Below, in pieces: positions 1 through 9,346 of a stretch of DNA of 64,000 nt; the stretch's first letter is position 1; every line of letters starts with the position of its first letter. The translations under genes and the position numbers were made by a program. A model generated the notes under the pieces. It worked only from the letters and a program-made list of their open reading frames with translations. It did no database searches and was not told where the DNA came from. The DNA is from Aquitalea aquatilis (GTDB lineage: Bacteria > Pseudomonadota > Gammaproteobacteria > Burkholderiales > Chromobacteriaceae): the NCBI RefSeq assembly GCF_005155025.1, contig NZ_CP039731.1, forward strand, positions 3,534,001-3,598,000, given 5' to 3'.

Positions 1-557
1 GGCTGATCCACGCCTCACTGTAGCCCGACCAGCCTGGATTGCTAAATGCCCATTCCTCATATCGCTATTCGCCACACAGATAAGCCGCCGGCGACAAGCC
101 GGTATTGATATGGCACAAATCAGTGAAAAGTTGCACTGGACCGCAAGAAATACCCGCTGGATACTGGGGACGTTAATCCTCCTCCATCCTTATGGAACTT
201 GCGCCCACCCCTTGCCGGGTGGGCGATTTTTATTCCGCCGCCCGGCTACCTCCCCCCCCCACCGCTGATTGACAGTCACGCTAGCTGACTTGCCATCTTC
301 AAGCGCCGCTGACAGGCCTGCCTGCCACGCGTCTGCCCTGCCTGAACACAAACCGCCCTAACAACTGCTTTAAACAAATTTAGAGTAATCTGCAGTGACA
401 GAAGCAGCCTGCGCCAGCCTCACCGGCACAGTGGCACTGACAGACTGCTCGGCACAGCGCTAATCTTTGAACAGAAGCTTATTTATGCAATAAGAACAAC
501 TCGATATACTGCATGAAACAGCTCAATAGGCGTCATTTTTTATAGTTTTTATTTAAA
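1..557. other. Left-edge region without a gene
   Basis: I see no credible coding region or structural RNA here. It holds one rho-independent terminator (listed separately) that probably ends a gene lying left of the window. The last 200 bases, before the signalling gene, become AT-rich and probably hold its promoter; I could not assign -35/-10 boxes with confidence. Confidence 0.5.
202..234 (+). terminator. Rho-independent terminator
   Basis: A 9-bp perfect stem (CGCCCACCC / GGGTGGGCG, loop CTTGCC) is followed by ATTTTTATT. The T-run lies on the + side, so it fits a transcript entering from beyond the left edge. Confidence 0.75.
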
Positions 558-2564
558 TTGACGTCATCTGCAGAAAGAAACAACGTGATTGACCTTACGC
601 CCTCCTCCTGGTTGACGCAGCGATTCGGCACGGACAGCCCACGCTGGAGACTGCCGCCGGACTCCAACGCGCTCTATCTTTCCGATGCCGACGACCGGAT
701 GATCGTCGCCATTGCACTGAGCAATGCCCAAGCCGAAGATGTCCGCAGCCTGGAAGGCGCCACCGCCACCGTCGCCATCGAAACCCAGCTGGAAGGCATG
801 CCACTGGGGCTGATCCTGATTGGCCGCCGCACCGACCATGACGAATGGCGCGGCGTGGCCACCTGGTGCAATGACACTGCCGCCGTGCGGCGCGAGATGG
901 AACGCGGGCTGAATTTCTCCGAGCAGGTCATTTCCGAAGTCAGCTCGCTGATCGTGATCGTGGACGACCAGGGCAATATCAAGCGCTTCAATCGCGAATG
1001 CGAACGGCTTTCCGGCAAGACCGAGGCCGACGTCATGGGCAAGAACGCACTGGAGCTGTTCTTCTCGGCCGAAGAGTCGGAAAAGATTCGCGCCAACCTC
1101 ACCACCTTCTTCCGCAGCATGCACAGCTGGGAAACCGAACGCCACATCCTGACCAAAGACGGCCCGCGCCTGATCTGGTGGCGCAACCGGCTGGTACGCA
1201 ACGCCACGGTGGACCAGTGGTTTCTGGTGTGCTCCGGCACCGACATCACCGAGCAGCGCCGCGCACAAGCCAGGCTGGAGGAACAGGCCAGCACCGACAG
1301 CACCACCGGCCTGCCCAATCGCCACGCCATCCAGAACATCATCAATCTCGCCGTTGCCGCCAAGCCGGCCAAACCCTTTGATCTGCTGTTCCTGGATCTG
1401 GACAACTTCAAGAACATCAACGACCACTATGGCCATGCCATGGGTGACCTGCTGATTGCCCGTGTCGGCAAGGCGCTGCGCGAGCAAATCGGCCCCGGCG
1501 ATGCGCTGGCACGCTTTGGCGGCGACGAATTCCTGCTGCTACTCTACGACGCCACCCCGGAGAAAACCGCCAGCGTGTGCCGCCAGATCCGCACGCTGAT
1601 GGAAACACCATTTACCCTGCAGCACATCCAGGTTTACTCCGGCTGCTCCATCGGCGTGGCCAGTTTTCCGGCCGATGGCGAGAGCCTGAGCGAGCTGGTA
1701 CGCAATGCCGACACCGCCATGTATGCCGCCAAGGCAGCAAACAAGGGTGGCGTCATGTATTTTTCGCGCGAGATGAACAACCACCTGCAGGAAAGCATGT
1801 GGCTGGATGGCGGCTTGCGCCAGGCCTTGCAGGAGAGCCAGTTCAGCCTGCACTACCAGCCGCAGGTTTGCCTGCGCAGCATGCAGGCGGTTTCGGTGGA
1901 GGCACTGATCCGCTGGCAATCGACCGAGCGCGGCATGGTGCCGCCGCTGAGCTTCATCCGTTATGCCGAGGATTCCGGCCTGATCAAGCAGATTGGCCGC
2001 TGGGTCATCCGCGAAGCCATGGCGCAGGCAAGACGCTGGAGCACCCTGCCGCAGCCGCTGCGCATTTCGGTCAATCTGTCGGCCCGCCAGTTGGGCGACC
2101 CCGAGCTATTGTCCGACTTCATGGCCGCCATGCAGCAGCATGGTTTCACCCAGTCGCCGCTGGATATCGAGCTGACCGAATCCTGCATCGCCTCGGATGA
2201 GGCACGCACCATCGAGATCATGAGCGCGCTGCGCGCACTGGGCGTCAACATCCACCTGGACGACTTCGGCACTGGCTATTCTTCGCTGTCACAGCTCACC
2301 CGCCTGCCGCTGCAAGTCATCAAGATGGATCAAAGCTTTATCCGCGCCATTCCGGCGGATGCCCGATCGATGGCGCTACTGCGCTCCATGGTGGCGGTGG
2401 CACAGCAGCTGGATTTCCAGATCGTGGCCGAGGGCGTGGAAACCGACAGCCAGCTGGACTTCATCCGTGAAATCGGGGTCGACCTGGCTCAGGGCTATCA
2501 CTTTGCCCGCCCCATGCCCGCCGACCAGCTGGAACAATGGCTGCGCCAGCATGGCAAACCCTGA
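558..2564 (+). CDS. rpfR: PAS-GGDEF-EAL cyclic-di-GMP enzyme, RpfR/PdeR type
   Basis: The 668-residue protein has the domain order of RpfR (Burkholderia) and PdeR/YciR (enterobacteria): an N-terminal region of about 110 residues matching the RpfF-interaction part, PAS (about 115-235), GGDEF (about 245-405, GGDEF intact near 320) and EAL (about 415-665). The EAL domain keeps the catalytic set: EAL near 447, ELTES, DDFGTGYSS and EGVET. Family knowledge: RpfR binds the fatty acid signal BDSF through PAS, which stimulates cyclic-di-GMP hydrolysis. The next gene, 37 bp away and convergent, is a DSF synthase homologue, which strongly favours RpfR over a generic dual-domain protein. The start is uncertain: TTG at 558 lacks a clear ribosome binding site, and GTG at 585 is a possible alternative with only a weak purine stretch before it. 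Confidence 0.85.
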   Translation: MTSSAERNNVIDLTPSSWLTQRFGTDSPRWRLPPDSNALYLSDADDRMIVAIALSNAQAEDVRSLEGATATVAIETQLEGMPLGLILIGRRTDHDEWRGVATWCNDTAAVRREMERGLNFSEQVISEVSSLIVIVDDQGNIKRFNRECERLSGKTEADVMGKNALELFFSAEESEKIRANLTTFFRSMHSWETERHILTKDGPRLIWWRNRLVRNATVDQWFLVCSGTDITEQRRAQARLEEQASTDSTTGLPNRHAIQNIINLAVAAKPAKPFDLLFLDLDNFKNINDHYGHAMGDLLIARVGKALREQIGPGDALARFGGDEFLLLLYDATPEKTASVCRQIRTLMETPFTLQHIQVYSGCSIGVASFPADGESLSELVRNADTAMYAAKAANKGGVMYFSREMNNHLQESMWLDGGLRQALQESQFSLHYQPQVCLRSMQAVSVEALIRWQSTERGMVPPLSFIRYAEDSGLIKQIGRWVIREAMAQARRWSTLPQPLRISVNLSARQLGDPELLSDFMAAMQQHGFTQSPLDIELTESCIASDEARTIEIMSALRALGVNIHLDDFGTGYSSLSQLTRLPLQVIKMDQSFIRAIPADARSMALLRSMVAVAQQLDFQIVAEGVETDSQLDFIREIGVDLAQGYHFARPMPADQLEQWLRQHGKP

Positions 2565-2601
2565 AGCGGATCTGCCATGCCATTCAATCAGCGGCCCGGG
2601 T

Positions 2602-3453
2602 TCAGGCGCGCGTGCGCTTGTTCTGCAGCTGAACCAGTCTTTCCATATAGGCAATATCCTTGTCTTCCACTGACAGCGCGGTATCCACCCAATCCTGGGT
2701 GATATCCATCAGCTCTTCGCGGTGAATGGGGAATACCCGGTGGCGGGCGCGCAGCATGGCACGGATGCCGTTCATTCTGGGCTGCAGGGTGTCGATGAAG
2801 GTTCTGGCGGCCATCACCCCCTCACCCGGTTCGAACAACTGGTCGGCCAGCCCCACCTCATGATGCCAGGGGGCACGCGGTGCCTCGCCCGAGGAAATCA
2901 GCTGCTCGGCCACCCTTTGCCCCGCCTTGCGCCCGACAAATGAATAAGCCCCCATGCCGGGGAAAAGATTAAACGAAATCTCGGGAAATCCCATTTTTGC
3001 ATCGCGCTGCGCCAGCAGGTAATGATGGGCCAGCGCCGCCTCAAAGCCCCCGCCCAGGGCACTGCCCTCCACCAGTGCCAGCGTGATGACATTGCGGCCA
3101 AAGCCGCCATCCAGATGGCACAGAATATCAATGCATCGGGTGGCATAGCTGGACAGTACAGCGCGCTGGCGCTGGCGTATGGCCTGGGAAAACAGGCTCA
3201 GATCGCCACCGGTGTTATACATGTGCGGCACGGTTGAACCCGAGATAAAGAAATCAATCGGCAGCTTGCTGTCGCGCACCGCGCGGAACACCGCTTCCAC
3301 ATCATCCAGCAAGGCCGGGTTGAAGCTGGGGCGCGGATGGGTATGCATCATCAGCCACACGATGCGACGGGCGCTTTCGTAGTAAGCGGTCAGTTGCGAT
3401 GTGTGACCTGCTTCGGTAAAAATCTGGCAATCCTTGTGGAATGCATCAGTCAT
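2602..3453 (-). CDS. rpfF: DSF/BDSF synthase, RpfF-like crotonase
   Basis: This 283-residue crotonase-fold protein resembles RpfF. That enzyme makes the cis-2-unsaturated fatty acid signal from acyl-ACP using dehydratase and thioesterase activities. The two catalytic glutamates of RpfF correspond to Glu138 (GGGFEAAL) and Glu158 (GFPEISF), followed by the family motif FPGMGAYSF. The C-terminal ELMDITQDWVDTAL also matches RpfF rather than beta-oxidation hydratases. The ATG is preceded by AGGAG at good spacing. It is convergent with the RpfR-like gene, so signal synthase and signal-responsive cyclic-di-GMP enzyme sit together. An ordinary enoyl-CoA hydratase is the alternative, but the C-terminus and neighbour argue against it. 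Confidence 0.85.
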   Translation of the reverse strand: MTDAFHKDCQIFTEAGHTSQLTAYYESARRIVWLMMHTHPRPSFNPALLDDVEAVFRAVRDSKLPIDFFISGSTVPHMYNTGGDLSLFSQAIRQRQRAVLSSYATRCIDILCHLDGGFGRNVITLALVEGSALGGGFEAALAHHYLLAQRDAKMGFPEISFNLFPGMGAYSFVGRKAGQRVAEQLISSGEAPRAPWHHEVGLADQLFEPGEGVMAARTFIDTLQPRMNGIRAMLRARHRVFPIHREELMDITQDWVDTALSVEDKDIAYMERLVQLQNKRTRA

Positions 3454-3733
3454 GTCGGCTCCTCATGAGCGTGGTGGAAAATCGATGGAACGTTTGATTT
3501 TCCAGCTTTGCCGCCAGCATAAACAGTGACCTCGGTTCATTCCATCTGTTTTGAATAATTTTATCCTTTTCATTTTATTTAAAGAAAACAACAGGAAATG
3601 GTGACTTTTGCCTATTCCTCCATATTTCCATTCATCATGACATTTACGCTGTTTTTTGCAAAAAACGGCTTGCCCGCCTGCCCGGCCACCGTTTCACCGG
3701 GCGCCAACCACTCCCACCCGGCAAGGCCACGCG

Positions 3734-4681
3734 ATGATCAGTGAAGAAATCACCCTGCGCAAACTGCAGATCCTGACCGCCTTCGTCGCCAGCGGCAGCC
3801 TGGCACGCACCGCCGAGCGCATGCAGATGAGCACCGTCAGCGTGCACCGCGCCCTGCATTCGCTGGAAGACGCCATGCGCTGCGCGCTGTTCCGCCATGA
3901 AGGCCGCCGGCTGATTGCCTTGCCTGCCGCCCTGGCGCTGGCCGAAGCTGCCGAGGACGCCGGACGCACACTGGAAAGCGGCATCCGCAAGGCCCGCGAA
4001 AAAGCCGGCTTTGGCGCGGCCCAGCTGAAAATCGGGGCCATGTACTCGCTGACGGTGGAGCTGATTCCGCGGCTGGTGATGGGGGTCAAGCTGCGCCGGC
4101 CCGAGCTGGCCATCGAATTGCAGCTGGGTTCCAACACCCAGCTGCTGGACAAGCTGCAAGCCCAGGATGTGGACGCCCTGCTGATGTCGCTACCCGTCGA
4201 TGGCAGCCCGCCAGGCCTGCTGGCGCTACCCTTGTTCGAGGATGAGTTGTTTCTCGCCTCCTCGCTGGCCAGCCCGGCTCCTGCCGGTGCAGAGGCGGAT
4301 CTGACCGACTACCGCCACCACAAGTTTGTCGCCCTCAACGACGGTTTTGCCACCAGCCGCGACTTCCAGCGCCTGTTCAGCCACGCCGGCTACCAGCCGG
4401 ATGTGGTGATGCGGGTAGATGACATTTTCTCGCTGATGAACCTGGTGGCGGCCGGCGTGGGCCTGAGCCTGCTGCCCGGCCGGGTCAGTGCCTTGTTTGC
4501 CGGGCGCATCCGCTTCACCCCATTGGCCCCGCAGTGGCGTAGCACCCAGCATATCGGCCTGTTGCTGCAGGAGTGCCGTGAGCGCGATCCCAACCTGCTG
4601 GCCTTGCTGGCCGAAGCGCGCATGCTGGGGCGGCACATTTCCAGCAATGGCCTTGCCGCCAAACCATTAGCCTCAGGCTAA
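3734..4681 (+). CDS. mdcR: LysR-type regulator of malonate decarboxylation
   Basis: A 315-residue LysR protein: N-terminal helix-turn-helix (LRKLQILTAFVASGSLARTA) and an effector-binding domain from about residue 90. It lies 81 bp upstream of mdcA in the same direction, so it is named by position as MdcR, the malonate-responsive activator of mdc operons. I chose the internal ATG at 3734 (MISEEITLRK), with AAGG upstream, over a longer reading from 3656. The longer form would add a Pro/Arg-rich tail not seen in LysR proteins. A short palindrome (TTAGCCTCAGGCTAA) spans its stop codon. Having mdcR in front of the structural genes differs from Klebsiella, where it is at the end. Confidence 0.85.
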   Translation: MISEEITLRKLQILTAFVASGSLARTAERMQMSTVSVHRALHSLEDAMRCALFRHEGRRLIALPAALALAEAAEDAGRTLESGIRKAREKAGFGAAQLKIGAMYSLTVELIPRLVMGVKLRRPELAIELQLGSNTQLLDKLQAQDVDALLMSLPVDGSPPGLLALPLFEDELFLASSLASPAPAGAEADLTDYRHHKFVALNDGFATSRDFQRLFSHAGYQPDVVMRVDDIFSLMNLVAAGVGLSLLPGRVSALFAGRIRFTPLAPQWRSTQHIGLLLQECRERDPNLLALLAEARMLGRHISSNGLAAKPLASG

Positions 4682-4762
4682 CAATTCGCCAGCCAGCTTG
4701 ATTGATGGCCAGCCTGCCAGCGCCTACCTTGCAGACATTCTCATCTGCGATATGGAGCACCC

Positions 4763-6424
4763 ATGCTGGCAGCCTCATCCCCCTCCCCGGTCTGGAATCG
4801 CCGCCGAAATGAAAAACGCCGCCGGATTGAGCGGGTCAGCCATCTGGCCAGCGGCCGCATCCTGCCCACCCGCCAGCTGACCACCGCGCTGGAAATCCTG
4901 ATCGCCCCCGGCGACCGGGTGGTGCTGGAAGGCAACAACCAGAAACAGGCCGACTTCCTGTCGCGCAGCCTGGCCCGGGCAGACCCGGCCCGGCTGCATG
5001 ACCTGCACATGATCATTCCCAGCGTGGGCCGGCCCGAGCATCTGGACATCTTCGAAAGCGGCATTGCCCGCAAGCTGGATTTTTCCTTCTCCGGCCCACA
5101 AAGCCTGCGCATTGGCCAGCTATTGCAGGATGGCTGCCTGGAAATCGGCGCCATCCACACTTATGTCGAGCTGTATGCCCGGCTGTTTGTCGATCTCACC
5201 CCGAATGTCGCGCTGGTGGCCGCTTATCAGGCCGACCGCCATGGCAATCTCTACACCGGCCCCAGCACCGAGGACACGCCGGCACTGGTAGAGGCCACCG
5301 CTTTTCGCGACGGCATCGTCATTGCCCAGGTCAATGAAATCGTCGACGACCCGGCCGAACTCACCCGGGTGGACATTCCGGCCGACTGGGTGGATTTCGT
5401 GGTGCTGGCCGACCGCCCCTTCTTTATCGAGCCGCTGTTCACCCGTGATCCGCGCCTGATCAAGCCGGTACACATCCTGATGGCCATGCTGGCGATACGT
5501 GGCATCTACCAACGGCACCAGGTGCAATCGCTCAACCACGGCCTGGGCTTCAATACCGCCGCCATCGAATTGCTATTGCCCACCTATGGCGAACAACTGG
5601 GACTGAAAGGCAAAATCTGCCGCCACTGGACGTTGAACCCGCACCCCACCTTGATTCCGGCCATCGAAAGCGGCTGGGTGGACAGCGTGCACTGCTTCGG
5701 TGGCGAACTGGGCATGGAAGCCTATGTGGCGGCACGCCCCGATGTGTTCTTTACCGGGCGTGACGGTTCGTTGCGCTCCAACCGCGCCTTCTGCCAGATG
5801 GCCGGGCAATATGCGGTGGACATGTTCATCGGCTCCACCCTGCAAATGGATGGCGACGGCCACTCTTCCACGGTCACCCATGGCCGGCTGTCCGGCTTTG
5901 GCGGCGCACCCAATATGGGTCACGACCCGCATGGCCGGCGGCATGCCAGCCCGGCCTGGCTGGACCTGATCCAGACCGACAACCTGCTGGCCCGTGGCCG
6001 CAAGCTGGTGGTGCAAATGGTAGAAACCTTCCAGGGCGGCGGCCAGCCCACCATCGTGGAAAGCCTGGACGCGGTGGAAGTGGCCCGCAGCAACGGCATG
6101 CCACTGGCACCGGTCATGATTTACGGCGACGACGTCAGCCATGTGCTGACCGAAGAGGGCATCGCCTATCTGTACAAGGCGCAATCGCTGGAGCAGCGCC
6201 GGCAGATGATTGCCGCCGTGGCCGGCATCACCCCCATCGGCCTGCGCCACGACCCGGCCAGCACGGCCAGCCTGCGCCGGGCCGGACTGGTGGCCCTGCC
6301 GGAAGACCTGGGCATCCGCCGCAGCGAGGCCAGCCGCTCCTTGCTGGCGGCCAAGAGCATGGCGGAACTGGTGAGCTGGTCGGACGGGCTGTACCAGCCG
6401 CCGGCACGGTTCAGGAGCTGGTAA
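4763..6424 (+). CDS. mdcA: Malonate decarboxylase alpha subunit (acetyl-S-ACP:malonate ACP transferase)
   Basis: The 553-residue protein matches MdcA in length and sequence. The alpha subunit exchanges acetyl for malonyl on the acyl carrier protein MdcC, starting the cytoplasmic decarboxylation cycle that gives acetate and CO2 from malonate. Recognisable blocks are the N-terminal GRILPTRQLTTALEILIAPGDRVVLEGNNQKQ region, split here by family-conserved Gly/Asp positions, and the later YGDDVSHVLTEEGIAYL segment typical of CoA-transferase-like folds. GGAG precedes the ATG at 4763. Its stop TAA overlaps the mdcB start by one base, so translation is coupled. It is the first structural gene of the mdc operon. 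Confidence 0.93.
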   Translation: MLAASSPSPVWNRRRNEKRRRIERVSHLASGRILPTRQLTTALEILIAPGDRVVLEGNNQKQADFLSRSLARADPARLHDLHMIIPSVGRPEHLDIFESGIARKLDFSFSGPQSLRIGQLLQDGCLEIGAIHTYVELYARLFVDLTPNVALVAAYQADRHGNLYTGPSTEDTPALVEATAFRDGIVIAQVNEIVDDPAELTRVDIPADWVDFVVLADRPFFIEPLFTRDPRLIKPVHILMAMLAIRGIYQRHQVQSLNHGLGFNTAAIELLLPTYGEQLGLKGKICRHWTLNPHPTLIPAIESGWVDSVHCFGGELGMEAYVAARPDVFFTGRDGSLRSNRAFCQMAGQYAVDMFIGSTLQMDGDGHSSTVTHGRLSGFGGAPNMGHDPHGRRHASPAWLDLIQTDNLLARGRKLVVQMVETFQGGGQPTIVESLDAVEVARSNGMPLAPVMIYGDDVSHVLTEEGIAYLYKAQSLEQRRQMIAAVAGITPIGLRHDPASTASLRRAGLVALPEDLGIRRSEASRSLLAAKSMAELVSWSDGLYQPPARFRSW

Positions 6425-7281
6425 TGCGGCGCGCCCTTCTACCCGATCAGGCCGGGCAACTGGCCAGCCAGTTGGCGGCATTGGCCTGCCAGTCGCTATT
6501 GGACGAAGCCCGGCTGTCCCCCAAGCCCGGGCTGGTCGACAGCCGTGGCAGCGGCGCACATCGCGATCTGACCCTCGCCCTGCTGTGCCGCTCGGCCCAT
6601 GCCTTGCAACCGGCCTTCTTCGCCATGGCCCGCGCCGCCTGGCAGCAAGCACCCTCGCCAGCACTGCGCGCACAGCTGGGCAGCCTGGGCCGTGCCGGCG
6701 AGCAGGCCATGCTGCAAGCCAGCGGCGGCGTCAACACCCATCGCGGCGCGATCTGGGCCATCGGCCTGCTGGTGGCCGCCGCCGCCATGGACGCCAGCCA
6801 GCCGCAAGCCGTGGCGGTCTGCCAGCGTGCCGCTGCGCTGGCAAAACTACCCGACCACCAGCGGCCGGCACCACCGCGCAACGGTGAACTGGCCTGCCAG
6901 CGCTACGGCGTGGGCGGTGCGCGTGGCGAGGCCCAGCAGGGTTTCCCGCACATCACCCGGCTGGCCCTGCCCGCCCTGCATGCCAGCCGCGCGTGCGGCG
7001 ACGGCGAGGTCAATGCCCGGCTCAATGCCCTGCTGGCCATCATGAGCCGGCTGGACGACACCTGCCTGCTGTCACGCGGCGGCATGCCGGGGCTGACGCT
7101 GGTGCAGAGCGGCGCACAGGCGGTACTGAGCGCAGGCGGGGTAGCCACGCTGCCCGGACGCCGCCGACTCTATCAACTGGAAAAAGACATGCTGGCGCAA
7201 CGCCTGTCACCGGGCGGCGCAGCCGACCTGCTGGCCGCCACCCTGCTGCTGGACCGGCTGCCGGCCATGGCAGCCCACTGA
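6424..7281 (+). CDS. mdcB: Triphosphoribosyl-dephospho-CoA synthase
   Basis: A 285-residue CitG/MdcB-family protein. It makes 2'-(5''-triphosphoribosyl)-3'-dephospho-CoA, the precursor of the MdcC prosthetic group, from ATP and dephospho-CoA. The family motif around SPKPGLVDSRGSGAH is present near residues 36-51, followed by GGVNTHRGAIW. The TAATG junction with mdcA and an AGGAG placed inside the mdcA 3' end indicate coupled translation. The length agrees with the family. It acts in cofactor maturation together with mdcG, encoded further along the operon. Confidence 0.93.
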   Translation: MRRALLPDQAGQLASQLAALACQSLLDEARLSPKPGLVDSRGSGAHRDLTLALLCRSAHALQPAFFAMARAAWQQAPSPALRAQLGSLGRAGEQAMLQASGGVNTHRGAIWAIGLLVAAAAMDASQPQAVAVCQRAAALAKLPDHQRPAPPRNGELACQRYGVGGARGEAQQGFPHITRLALPALHASRACGDGEVNARLNALLAIMSRLDDTCLLSRGGMPGLTLVQSGAQAVLSAGGVATLPGRRRLYQLEKDMLAQRLSPGGAADLLAATLLLDRLPAMAAH

Positions 7282-7303
7282 CAAGTAGAAGCAAGGAGCA
7301 ATC

Positions 7304-7600
7304 ATGGAAAAACTGCATCTGGACTACCCGGCCGGCGCACCGGCCACACAGCGTGTACTGGTCGGCGTAGTGGCCTCCGGCGACCTGGAAGTGCTGATCG
7401 CACCAGCCGCTGCCGGCAGCTGCCACATCGTGATCCACAGTGCCGCTGATGGCAGCGCCGCCCGCTGGCGCGCCCAGCTCGACCGCCTGTTTGCCGATGG
7501 CCAGGCCGCCGCCATGCAGATGGAGATCAATGATTTCGGTGCCACCCCCGGCGTGGTCAGCCTGCGGCTGGCCCAGGCACTGGAGGAGCTGTCCGCATGA
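7304..7600 (+). CDS. mdcC: Malonate decarboxylase acyl carrier protein (delta subunit)
   Basis: A 98-residue protein of the CitD/MdcC type. The serine in VASGDLEVLI is Ser25, the position that carries the 2'-(5''-phosphoribosyl)-3'-dephospho-CoA arm in Klebsiella MdcC. The acyl group bound here is exchanged by MdcA and decarboxylated by MdcD/MdcE. A ribosome binding site (AAGGAG) precedes the ATG. The stop overlaps the mdcD start as ATGA, so carrier and decarboxylase subunits are translationally coupled. Confidence 0.93.
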   Translation: MEKLHLDYPAGAPATQRVLVGVVASGDLEVLIAPAAAGSCHIVIHSAADGSAARWRAQLDRLFADGQAAAMQMEINDFGATPGVVSLRLAQALEELSA

Positions 7601-8460
7601 GCCATCAACAAGACATCGCCCGCCTGTTGCAGGGCCGCAGCTTTATCGAGCTGAGCGCACGCGAACGCGCCCACTGCCTGCTGGATGCCGGCAGCTGCCG
7701 CGAGCTGGCCGGACCGTTCGAACGGCTGTACTCACCCTGGCTCAGTGCGCAGGGCATCGTGGCGCAGGCCGATGACGGCGTGGTCATCTGCAAGGGCTTG
7801 CTGGATGGCCAGCCGGCGGTGGTGGCCGCCATCGAAGGCAGTTTTCAGGGTGGCAGCCTGGGTGAAGTGGGCGGAGCCAAGCTGGCCTGCGCACTGGAAC
7901 TGGCGGCGGCAGACAATCGCCGGGGCATTGCCACCCGTGCCGTCATCCTGTTTGAAACCGGCGGCGTGCGCCTGCAGGAGGCCAATCTGGGTCTGGCTGC
8001 CATTGCCGAAATCCATGCCGCCATTGCCGACCTGGTCCGCTATCAGCCGGTGATTGGCATCATCGCCGGCACCGTGGGCTGTTTTGGCGGCATGTCGATT
8101 TCCGCCGGCCTGTGCAGTTATCTCATCGTCACCCGCGAGGCACGGCTGGGCCTGAACGGCCCGCAAGTCATCGAGCAGGAAGCCGGCGTGGCCGAATACG
8201 ACTCACGCAACCGCCCCTTCATCTGGAGCCTGAGCGGTGGCGAACAGCGCCATGCCTGCGGACTGGCCGATGCCTTGCTGGAAGACGACAGCGTGCTGAT
8301 CCGCCAGCAACTGCTGCACTACTTTGCCAGCGGCCTGCCCGGCACGCCGCGCCACCGCCGCAGCCAGCACACTCTACAGCGGCTGCTGGCCATCGACAGC
8401 GCCGCCCAAGCCGATGCCGACTCTGCCCGTCAACTCTTCCAGCAAGGAGCCCGCCCATGA
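7597..8460 (+). CDS. mdcD: Malonyl-S-ACP decarboxylase beta subunit
   Basis: A 287-residue carboxyltransferase-fold protein matching MdcD. With MdcE it decarboxylates malonyl-S-MdcC to acetyl-S-MdcC without biotin. The crotonase-like core with GGSLGEVGGAKLA near residues 84-96 and the glycine-rich GCFGGMSISAGL oxyanion-hole segment are visible. It overlaps mdcC upstream and mdcE downstream by ATGA junctions. There is no biotin carrier or sodium-pump subunit nearby, which supports the soluble biotin-independent (Mdc) rather than membrane (Mad) type. Confidence 0.92.
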   Translation: MSHQQDIARLLQGRSFIELSARERAHCLLDAGSCRELAGPFERLYSPWLSAQGIVAQADDGVVICKGLLDGQPAVVAAIEGSFQGGSLGEVGGAKLACALELAAADNRRGIATRAVILFETGGVRLQEANLGLAAIAEIHAAIADLVRYQPVIGIIAGTVGCFGGMSISAGLCSYLIVTREARLGLNGPQVIEQEAGVAEYDSRNRPFIWSLSGGEQRHACGLADALLEDDSVLIRQQLLHYFASGLPGTPRHRRSQHTLQRLLAIDSAAQADADSARQLFQQGARP

Positions 8461-9284
8461 GCCAACCTTCCATCAGCCAGCGCGGCCGCGACTGGTTTCA
8501 CGCACTGTGCGGCCAGCAACCCTTGCTTGCCGGCTATCCACCATCACTGCTGGTGGCTGACAGCGAACTGGCCGGCCAGCCGGCACGCTATATCGCGGTG
8601 GTGGCCGATCCGCACAATCCTTTTATCCGTGCGCGCCACGGCGAGGTAGGCCTGCTGGAAGGCTGGGCGCTGGCCGCCGCCATCGACGCCGCAGTGGAGG
8701 CCGACCGCCAGCAGCCTTGCCAACGCGCCATCGTCGCCATCATCGATGTCCCCAGCCAGGCTTATGGCCGGCGCGAAGAGGCCTACGGCATTCACCAGGC
8801 GCTGGCCGCCGCCGCTGCTGCCTATGCGGGCGCACGGCTGGCGGGCCATCCGGTAATCGGACTGATTGTCGGCAAGGCCATGTCCGGCGCGTTTCTGGCC
8901 CATGGCTACCAGGCCAACCGCCTGCTGGCGCTGGACGATGCCGGGGTGATGGTGCATGCCATGGGCAAGCAGGCTGCCGCCCGCATCACCCTGCGCACGG
9001 TGGAAGAACTGGAAACACTGGCCGCCAGCATCGCGCCCATGGCCTATGACATCGCCAGCTATGCCAGCCTGGGCCTGCTGTGGCAATTGCTCAAAGTGCA
9101 GCAGCCAGACCAGCCCACACCGGCCGATGTACAGCTGGTGCGTGCCGCGCTGACTGAGGCTTTGCACGATATCCAGGCCGACCCGCAACGCGACCTGCGC
9201 CAGCGGCTGCATGGCGAACACCGCCAGGCCACACGCCAGGTACGTGAGTTGCTGCAGCGGCAATGGGCGGAGAACGAAGGCTAA
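8457..9284 (+). CDS. mdcE: Malonyl-S-ACP decarboxylase gamma subunit
   Basis: A 275-residue MdcE-family protein, partner of MdcD in the decarboxylase. The start is the ATG at 8457 (MSQPSISQRGRDWF): it overlaps the mdcD stop and has AAGGAG eight bases upstream. Longer in-frame readings run through mdcD in another frame and are discarded. Motifs include GLIVGKAMSGAFLAHGYQ around residue 140 (crotonase-type acyl pocket) and VMVHAMGKQAAARIT. A 62-bp gap separates it from mdcG, the largest gap inside the operon after the mdcR-mdcA gap. Confidence 0.92.
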   Translation: MSQPSISQRGRDWFHALCGQQPLLAGYPPSLLVADSELAGQPARYIAVVADPHNPFIRARHGEVGLLEGWALAAAIDAAVEADRQQPCQRAIVAIIDVPSQAYGRREEAYGIHQALAAAAAAYAGARLAGHPVIGLIVGKAMSGAFLAHGYQANRLLALDDAGVMVHAMGKQAAARITLRTVEELETLAASIAPMAYDIASYASLGLLWQLLKVQQPDQPTPADVQLVRAALTEALHDIQADPQRDLRQRLHGEHRQATRQVRELLQRQWAENEG

Positions 9285-9346
9285 AACCAGCACAAATCCG
9301 GCGCAGTAAAGCCTTGTGGCCTGCCGTTTCTTTTCAGGAGTTTCCG

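Noticed and set aside
564-1487. Long open frame opposite the RpfR-like gene
   Set aside because: It is the mirror of a well-supported coding region in high-GC DNA; many such long antisense frames occur in this window (for example opposite aspT, maeA and bamA).
8112-8456. Extended N-terminus of mdcE
   Set aside because: The extension lies inside mdcD in another frame; the ATGA junction at 8457 with AAGGAG is the natural start.
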